NCBI GenBank assembly: GCA_949288785.1
Contig: CASELQ010000009.1
Coordinates: 1-44,187, forward strand
Reading direction: 5' to 3'
From: an uncultured Eubacteriales bacterium
GTDB taxonomy: Bacteria > Bacillota > Clostridia > Christensenellales > Borkfalkiaceae
Length of the DNA stretch: 44,187 bases
The notes under the pieces: model-generated
Database searches by the model: none
Told to the model about the DNA's origin: nothing
Seen by the model: only the letters and a program-made list of their open reading frames with translations
Shown here: positions 40,132 to 44,187 of the stretch, piece after piece
Layout: each line of letters starts with the position of its first letter
Numbering within the stretch: position 1 is the first letter of the stretch
Made by a program: the position numbers and the translations under genes

Positions 40132-40668
40132 GTGAGAATAGTAGGCGGCAGTTTAAAAAGCCGCAGGCTGTGCGAGTTTAAGGGCGATTTCATCCGCCCC
40201 ACTTCGGACAGCGCGCGGGAAAGCCTTTTCAATATATTGAGAGACCGCACGGAAGGTTCAAGTTTTTTAGACCTTTATTGCGGTACGGGCGCCGTGGGGA
40301 TAGAGGCGTATTCCCGCGGGGCGGAAACGGTCGTTTTTAACGACGTGTCGAAAGAAAGTCTTTCCGTGCTGAGGAAAAATCTCGAACGCCTCGGTATTGC
40401 GGACAGGGTGCAGGTAAAAAATACGGACGCGCGTGCGTTTATAGAGGGTTGCGCCCGGAAATTCGATATAATATTTATGGACCCGCCCTATGATTGCGGG
40501 GAGAACATGCTGCCGGAGGGGCTTTATAATGCGCTTAACGAGGGAGGCATAGCCGTGTATGAAAGCGAAAAGCCCTTTTCGGGGGAACTTGCGGGGCTTA
40601 AAGTAACCGACCGGCGCAGATACGGCAGGGCGCATCTTACCTTTTTTAAGCGGGCGGAGGAGCAGTAG
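40132..40668 (+). CDS. rsmD: 16S rRNA (guanine(966)-N(2))-methyltransferase
   Basis: RsmD methylates G966 of 16S rRNA in the assembled small subunit. The 178-residue product has MRIVGGSLKSRRL, RPTSDSARESLFNIL, the SAM loop FLDLYCGTGAVGIEAYSRGA and the catalytic DPPY (IIFMDPPYDCG). It begins with GTG preceded by GGAG. It is followed immediately by coaD, the usual rsmD-coaD order in Firmicutes. Confidence 0.95.
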   Translation: MRIVGGSLKSRRLCEFKGDFIRPTSDSARESLFNILRDRTEGSSFLDLYCGTGAVGIEAYSRGAETVVFNDVSKESLSVLRKNLERLGIADRVQVKNTDARAFIEGCARKFDIIFMDPPYDCGENMLPEGLYNALNEGGIAVYESEKPFSGELAGLKVTDRRRYGRAHLTFFKRAEEQ

Positions 40669-40669
40669 T

Positions 40670-41161
40670 ATGAAAAACTGCGTTTTTGCCGGGTCTTTCG
40701 ATCCGTTTACATGCGGGCATAAGGCGATTGCGGAAAAATGCCTTAAACTTTTTGACCGCCTGTTTTTAGTGGTGGGGGAAAACCCCGAAAAGACCCCGCT
40801 TTTTTCGCTTAAAACCCGATTAAGCGCCATCCTCGCGGAATTTGAAGATAACGAAAGGGTAAAAGTTATCGCCTACCGCGATACCGAAAATTACGCGGAG
40901 TTTTTGAAAAAAAACGAAGTTTGCGCTTACGTCCGCGGAATAAGGGACGAAAAGGACTTTGCCTACGAGCAAAGAGCGGAAATAATCAACAGGGATAAAT
41001 ATCCCGGCGTTGTAACCGTATATATAAGTGCGGAACGGGGCTGTAATATAAGTTCAACCGAAGTCAGGCGGCTGATAAGAGAGGGCGGGAATTATTCGGG
41101 ATACCTTCCCGCAGGCACTGCCAAGGTCATTGCCGCCGCGCTTGAAAATAAAGATAAATAA
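40670..41161 (+). CDS. coaD: Phosphopantetheine adenylyltransferase
   Basis: CoaD adenylates 4'-phosphopantetheine, the next-to-last step of coenzyme A synthesis. The 163-residue product has the nucleotidyltransferase motif FAGSFDPFTCGHKAIAEK with the (T/H)xGH signature. AYVRGIRDEKDFAYEQRAE and the ISSTEVRRLI motif follow. GGAGG within the rsmD end supports the start. The last CoA enzyme, CoaE, is encoded elsewhere in this window. Confidence 0.96.
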   Translation: MKNCVFAGSFDPFTCGHKAIAEKCLKLFDRLFLVVGENPEKTPLFSLKTRLSAILAEFEDNERVKVIAYRDTENYAEFLKKNEVCAYVRGIRDEKDFAYEQRAEIINRDKYPGVVTVYISAERGCNISSTEVRRLIREGGNYSGYLPAGTAKVIAAALENKDK

Positions 41162-41197
41162 AATACGCTGCCCGAAAACAAATAGTGTGGTTAATAT

Positions 41198-41290
41198 CGT
41201 TTTCAACGGTATTGAAATATACTTTAATTACGTTTTCAACGGGTAAAAATATTTTAATGACCCAGCGTTAAAGAAATACTTTAATATCGA
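41198..41290. repeat. Short direct repeats upstream of the GNAT gene
   Basis: CGTTTTCAACGG occurs at 41198-41209 and 41231-41242, 33 bases apart. Each copy is followed by an AAATA..TTTAAT word, which appears a third time near 41275. TTAATATCG also occurs twice. These could be operator repeats. Confidence 0.45.
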
Positions 41291-41320
41291 TTTGGTGAAT
41301 AAATTGAGTTAGGAGGAACT

Positions 41321-41833
41321 ATGCGGGAAGTGCAATTATTCGAAATGAATCTATTTGAGCAAAGCAATATCGTTAAGCAGATGTATCGATTATTACATGA
41401 AAATATGCAAATGGTTTTGAAAGAACAGATAGAGTTTGGGGTAAAAGGGTATGATTTGTGGGTATATTATAATAAAGTAGCAATTGAGAAATGTAAACGT
41501 AAAACTGTTGTAGTGATTGATAAGGGAGTTTTGTGTGGTTTTTTTCAATATGCTTTTGTGGATAGCGAGATATGTAGTTGGGATGAATTGCAAATAGATA
41601 AATCTTATCGTGGAGATGGACGCACAATTCTATTATTGATACGGGAATTTTTTAGGGATAACGAATATAAAAACATAAAGACAATACGAGTAAAAGTTAA
41701 TTCCAATAATGCCATATGTTTAAATTTAATAAAACGCTGTGATTTTTCGTTGTCAGAGGAAGTGCCTCGCGGTGCATGGTATGAACTTGATCGAGCCAGC
41801 TTGGAAAAGAAATTTGTAAAATATATTAATTGA
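41321..41833 (+). CDS. GNAT-like acetyltransferase, A+T-rich
   Basis: A 170-residue protein with a GNAT pattern. The acetyl-CoA region is DELQIDKSYRGDGRTILLLI, followed by TIRVKVNSNNAICLNLIKRC, where the Asn-Asn and Asn residues match the usual NxxAIxLYxxxGF motif. Codon use is strikingly A+T-rich compared with all neighbours, which suggests recent acquisition. A strong GGAGGAACT site supports the start. It may be a small-molecule or phage-type acetyltransferase; no substrate can be named. Confidence 0.72.
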   Translation: MREVQLFEMNLFEQSNIVKQMYRLLHENMQMVLKEQIEFGVKGYDLWVYYNKVAIEKCKRKTVVVIDKGVLCGFFQYAFVDSEICSWDELQIDKSYRGDGRTILLLIREFFRDNEYKNIKTIRVKVNSNNAICLNLIKRCDFSLSEEVPRGAWYELDRASLEKKFVKYIN

Positions 41834-41984
41834 GACAAGTTCACGCACCACAATATCAATTAAATGAAGTTGTATTTTTGCTGATTTGAATTGATATTAA
41901 TGGAGAACTGGAATACAATAATTAAACTGTTTGTGTTTTTTTTCGGCACATAGATTGTATAGGCAACTTTCATTGTTTTAAGCT

Positions 41985-42023
41985 GTTTTCCGCCCCGCGC
42001 CGCACTAGCGCGGGGCGGAAAAC
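41985..42023. terminator. Strong hairpin after the GNAT gene
   Basis: A perfect 16-bp stem (41985-42000 with 42008-42023) carries a 7-base loop. Only weakly T-rich sequence follows, so termination efficiency is uncertain. Confidence 0.6.
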
Positions 42024-42127
42024 TATTGGGAATTATATTTTAGCGGGGCGAGCGCGTGCCCGCTGCCGGAAATTTTTTCCGCGCGTTCATATAATTTGCT
42101 GCCGGGCGCAGAAAAAAATCTACCTGC

Positions 42128-42154
42128 TTGTTGTAATGCTTGACATTACAACAA
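42128..42154. promoter_or_regulatory. Perfect 11-bp inverted repeat operator
   Basis: TTGTTGTAATG (42128-42138) and CATTACAACAA (42144-42154) are perfect inverted repeats around CTTGA. The -35 hexamer lies within the repeat, a classic repressor arrangement. No regulator gene is adjacent. Confidence 0.75.
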
Positions 42155-42169
42155 TAAGGGTGATATAAT
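42140..42169 (+). promoter_or_regulatory. Promoter of the macrodomain-sirtuin operon
   Basis: A perfect TTGACA (42140-42145), an 18-base spacer and a perfect TATAAT (42164-42169). Such a strong promoter under a large operator suggests a tightly repressed, inducible unit. Confidence 0.8.
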
Positions 42170-42197
42170 TTTATTGTAAACGGAATGGTTACACCTA

Positions 42198-42236
42198 TTC
42201 CCCTCCCCGCCGCCCGTCAAGCGGCGGGGAGGGGAA
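42198..42236 (+). promoter_or_regulatory. G+C-rich hairpin in the leader of the macrodomain gene
   Basis: A perfect 16-bp stem (42198-42213 with 42221-42236) ends 7 bases before the GGGAGG ribosome site (42244-42249). No T-run follows, so it is more likely to affect RNA stability or translation than to terminate. Confidence 0.5.
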
Positions 42237-42254
42237 CGGGCAAGGGAGGAATAT

Positions 42255-43010
42255 ATGAAAGAACTTGACAGGCTTATAGAGATACTTTGCGCCGAGCGGG
42301 GAGAGAGCGTGCCCGCACTTAAAGAAGATAAAAAGGCGGACTACTTCCGCGCGCTTACAAACGTGCGCCCGCCCATGCCCGTTTCGGAGGAGTTTTTACG
42401 GTTGCAGGACAAGTATCTTTCGGAGCGTACCCGTGAAAAGGGGGTGGCGGACGTGAACAAATTTGATTATACGGGCGGCGTTGCGCTGTGGCGGGGCGAC
42501 ATAACGCGGCTGAATGCGGACGCGGTGGTAAACGCCTGCAACCCCGCTCTTCTCGGCTGCTTTGCGCCCTTGCATAACTGTATAGATAACGTGATACATT
42601 CGGCGGCGGGCGTGCAGGTGCGGCTTGACTGTAACGAAATCATGCGCGGCGGAAGCGAACCGAACGGCAGGGTAAGGGTTACAAAAGCTTATAATCTGCC
42701 AAGCAAATTTATTTTCCACACCGTAGGCCCGCAGGTTACGGGAAAAGTTACCGAAGAAAATAAAAAAGACCTTGAAAAATGCTATCTTTCCTGCCTTGAA
42801 AAGGCGCGTGAAATGAAAATTAAAAGCATAGCTTTCTGCTGCATATCCACGGGCGTTTACGGTTACCCGCAAAAGGAGGCGTGCGCGCTTGCCGTGCGCA
42901 CCGTCAAAACCCGGCTTGCAGGCATAAAAGACGGGCTTAAAGTTATTTTCGACGTGTTTACGGAGGAGGATGAGGCGCTTTATGAACGAGAGTTATTCAA
43001 AAAGGCTTGA
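42255..43010 (+). CDS. Zinc-dependent macrodomain ADP-ribosyl hydrolase
   Basis: A 251-residue protein with an N-terminal helical region (1-75) and a macrodomain. The segment LWRGDITRLNADAVVNACNP is the ADP-ribose loop. CFAPLHNCIDNVIHSAAGVQ carries the His and Cys residues that mark the zinc-containing subfamily, and CISTGVYGYP is the second phosphate-binding loop. In Streptococcus and Staphylococcus this subfamily sits with SirTM and removes its ADP-ribose mark. Here it is directly upstream of, and overlaps, a SirTM gene, which supports the same role. GGGAGGAATAT precedes the ATG. Confidence 0.9.
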   Translation: MKELDRLIEILCAERGESVPALKEDKKADYFRALTNVRPPMPVSEEFLRLQDKYLSERTREKGVADVNKFDYTGGVALWRGDITRLNADAVVNACNPALLGCFAPLHNCIDNVIHSAAGVQVRLDCNEIMRGGSEPNGRVRVTKAYNLPSKFIFHTVGPQVTGKVTEENKKDLEKCYLSCLEKAREMKIKSIAFCCISTGVYGYPQKEACALAVRTVKTRLAGIKDGLKVIFDVFTEEDEALYERELFKKA

Positions 43011-43833
43011 AAGGGCGGCGGAAATAATATCCCGCGCGGAGCGGGTGGCGATAGGCGGCGGCGCGGGGCTTTCCGCCGCGGCGGGGCTTAACTATTCCGG
43101 GGTTCGGTTTACCGAAAACTTTGCGGACTTTACTAAAAAATACGGGCTTAAAGATATGTATTCCGCCACCTTTTACCCCTATTCTGCGCAGGAAGAAAAA
43201 TGGGCGTATTTTTCCCGCCACGTGCTTATTAACCGCATACTCCCGCCCGCTCTGCCCCCGTATAAGGACCTGCTTTCGCTCGTGCGCGGCAAGGAGTATT
43301 TTGTGATAACCACCAACGTGGACGGGCAGTTTTATAAGGCGGGGTTTGAAAGAGAACGTATATTTGCCGTTCGGGGCGATTACGCCGAAATTCAGTGCGC
43401 CCGCGCCTGCCATAACAAGGTGTACGAGGCGGAAGATCAATTTAAATTGATGGCGGAAACTCAGCGCGACTGTAAAATTCCTTTAAGCCTGGTGCCCAAG
43501 TGCCCGGTTTGCGGGGGCAATATGGAGGTGCATATCAGAAAGGACGAGTTTTTTATAGAAGACGATGCCTGGCACGCCGCATATAACCGTTATTCACGGT
43601 TTATAAGCGATGCGCAGGATAAAAAGACGGCGTTTATAGAGGCGGGCGTGGGGTATAACACCCCGTCCGTTATAAAATACCCGTTCGAGCGGTTTACTTA
43701 CCTTAACCCGAATGCTCGCCTTATAAGAATAAACACCGGGGAGCCGCAGACGCCGCCCGAGATATCGGAAAGAACCGTGCTCTTTACCGAGGATGCAAAA
43801 GAGGTGATAAAGGATATAGGCGCGGCGCTTTAA
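42982..43833 (+). CDS. Class M sirtuin (SirTM), protein ADP-ribosyltransferase type
   Basis: SirTM enzymes use NAD to ADP-ribosylate proteins; the characterised ones modify a lipoyl-carrying GcvH-like protein. The 283-residue product has GAGLSAAAGLNYSGVRF, the family-specific KYGLKDMYSATFYPY, TTNVDGQF (NAD and catalytic region), GDYAEIQCARAC and CPVCGG (four zinc Cys), and VGYNTPSVIKYPF. At residue 131 it has Arg (FAVRGDY). SirTM proteins, as I recall, have Gln there, 19 residues after the TTN Asn. I chose the ATG at 42982; the ATG at 42970 has its ribosome site too close. It overlaps the macrodomain gene by 29 bases. No GcvH-L or LplA2 gene is present in the window. Confidence 0.88.
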   Translation: MNESYSKRLERAAEIISRAERVAIGGGAGLSAAAGLNYSGVRFTENFADFTKKYGLKDMYSATFYPYSAQEEKWAYFSRHVLINRILPPALPPYKDLLSLVRGKEYFVITTNVDGQFYKAGFERERIFAVRGDYAEIQCARACHNKVYEAEDQFKLMAETQRDCKIPLSLVPKCPVCGGNMEVHIRKDEFFIEDDAWHAAYNRYSRFISDAQDKKTAFIEAGVGYNTPSVIKYPFERFTYLNPNARLIRINTGEPQTPPEISERTVLFTEDAKEVIKDIGAAL

Positions 43834-43943
43834 GCCTTTTCGGCAGTCAAGTAACCCTGCCGCTTTTACGGCTGCAGGGTAAAAACTCGCTGCCGTAAAG
43901 GCGGTTAAGGAGAAATGAAAAATAAAAGGCGAAAAAAGGTTCT

Positions 43944-43987
43944 GCCCCGCCCGAAAGTTAATCTTTCGGGCGGGGCGAGTTTTTTGT
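43944..43987 (+). terminator. Rho-independent terminator of the macrodomain-sirtuin operon
   Basis: GCCCCGCCCGAAAG (43944-43957) pairs perfectly with CTTTCGGGCGGGGC (43963-43976), followed by GAGTTTTTT. An earlier pair, ACCCTGC/GCAGGGT, lies near 43853-43880. The rest of 43834-44187 shows no gene. Confidence 0.85.
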
Positions 43988-44035
43988 GCGGAGCGTGCTT
44001 TGTGCGTGTAGGCGTTTTTTGTGCGGTGTTACCCT

Positions 44036-44076
44036 AGCAGCTTGCGGCAGTTATAAAATAACTTCCGCAAGCTGCT
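44036..44076. repeat. Long hairpin near the window end
   Basis: AGCAGCTTGCGG pairs with CCGCAAGCTGCT; inside, after one mismatch, AGTTAT pairs with ATAACT around AAA. It may be the terminator of a minus-strand gene beyond the window. No gene is seen from here to 44187. Confidence 0.55.
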
Positions 44077-44187
44077 TAGTATTTACCCGTTAAACTCCGC
44101 CGTTTTGCCGCCGCATAGTTAATCAGTGCGCAAATACCTTGCCGTATCAGCCCGGCGCCAGATAAGGCGGTTTCAGAAATATTATTA

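Larger units (their letters stand above)
41834..42254 (+). other. Intergenic region before the macrodomain gene
   Basis: About 420 bases without a gene. It contains a perfect 16-bp hairpin (41985-42023), a promoter with an overlapping operator (42128-42169) and another 16-bp hairpin next to the ribosome site (42198-42236). Confidence 0.7.

Noticed and set aside
41198..41290. Possible CRISPR-like repeat array
   Set aside because: There are only two copies of a 12-base word with related A+T-rich words, no consistent repeat-spacer structure, and no cas genes.
42298..42500. Possible toxin-antitoxin reading of the macrodomain-sirtuin pair (DarTG-like)
   Set aside because: The sirtuin has SirTM-specific motifs and zinc Cys, and the macrodomain is of the zinc type; neither resembles DarT or DarG.
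43915..44036. 40-codon plus-strand frame starting ATGAAAAATAAAAGG
   Set aside because: The AAGGAG lies too close to the ATG, and the frame runs through the operon terminator hairpin.

Overview
The window reads as a chromosomal segment of an anaerobic, endospore-forming member of the Clostridia (Bacillota), probably an uncultured gut-type lineage. The evidence is a single-chain pyruvate:ferredoxin oxidoreductase and a set of sporulation and germination genes (spo0A, a SipL-like coat protein, spoIIR, sleB, ypeB). Firmicutes-style gene orders support this: ecfA1-ecfA2-ecfT-truA ahead of rplM-rpsI, veg-sipL-ispE, and polA-coaE. Base composition is roughly balanced, with G+C-rich coding regions, A+T-rich spacers, and many perfect 14-19 bp G+C-rich hairpins between transcription units. 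No species can be named from the sequence alone.

Layout. 1-2740: end of an amino-acid-type ABC ATPase, a YerC/TrpR-like protein, a structured leader and an 8-TM protein. 2886-6500: shared terminator and nifJ (minus). 6747-11882: ECF transporter module, truA, a membrane zinc-ribbon protein, then rplM-rpsI behind a promoter and a leader. 12018-14345: a small Pro-rich protein (minus) and a beta-propeller-like lipoprotein. 14544-15441: spo0A with a candidate 0A box and an unusual receiver domain. 15843-19532: an acidic zinc-ribbon protein, veg, sipL-like, ispE. 19905-22943: spoIIR-sleB-ypeB. 23074-26819 (minus): polA-coaE and a PH-like membrane protein. 26962-27048: tRNA-Leu(CAA).

From the tRNA to about 33250 the sequence changes character. 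There are two long spaced repeats, tandem terminators, an AraC-type regulator, and a divergent three-gene unit coding only for exported proteins: a Cys/His-rich lipoprotein, a surface protein with a Cys-bearing C-terminal anchor, and a secreted metallo-beta-lactamase-fold protein. This looks like an acquired island beside a tRNA gene. A frameshifted DUF1989 pseudogene follows. 34206-38386 is a compact cassette: a glycosyltransferase plus all four activities of the GDP-D-glycero-alpha-D-manno-heptose route, two of them fused. Then come alr, a membrane protein, rsmD and coaD, an A+T-rich GNAT gene, and an operon of a zinc-type macrodomain and a class M sirtuin (SirTM) behind a promoter overlapped by a perfect 11-bp inverted repeat.

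The strongest leads are: Spo0A with Glu at position 56 and Gln at position 10; a stripped-down SirTM-macrodomain operon with Arg where family members carry Gln, plus a clear operator; the tRNA-adjacent exported-protein island; the GDP-heptose cassette; a 160-residue charged extension on YpeB; and a promoter-linked structured leader at 1291-1371. All functional statements come from reading motifs by eye; no database search was run.
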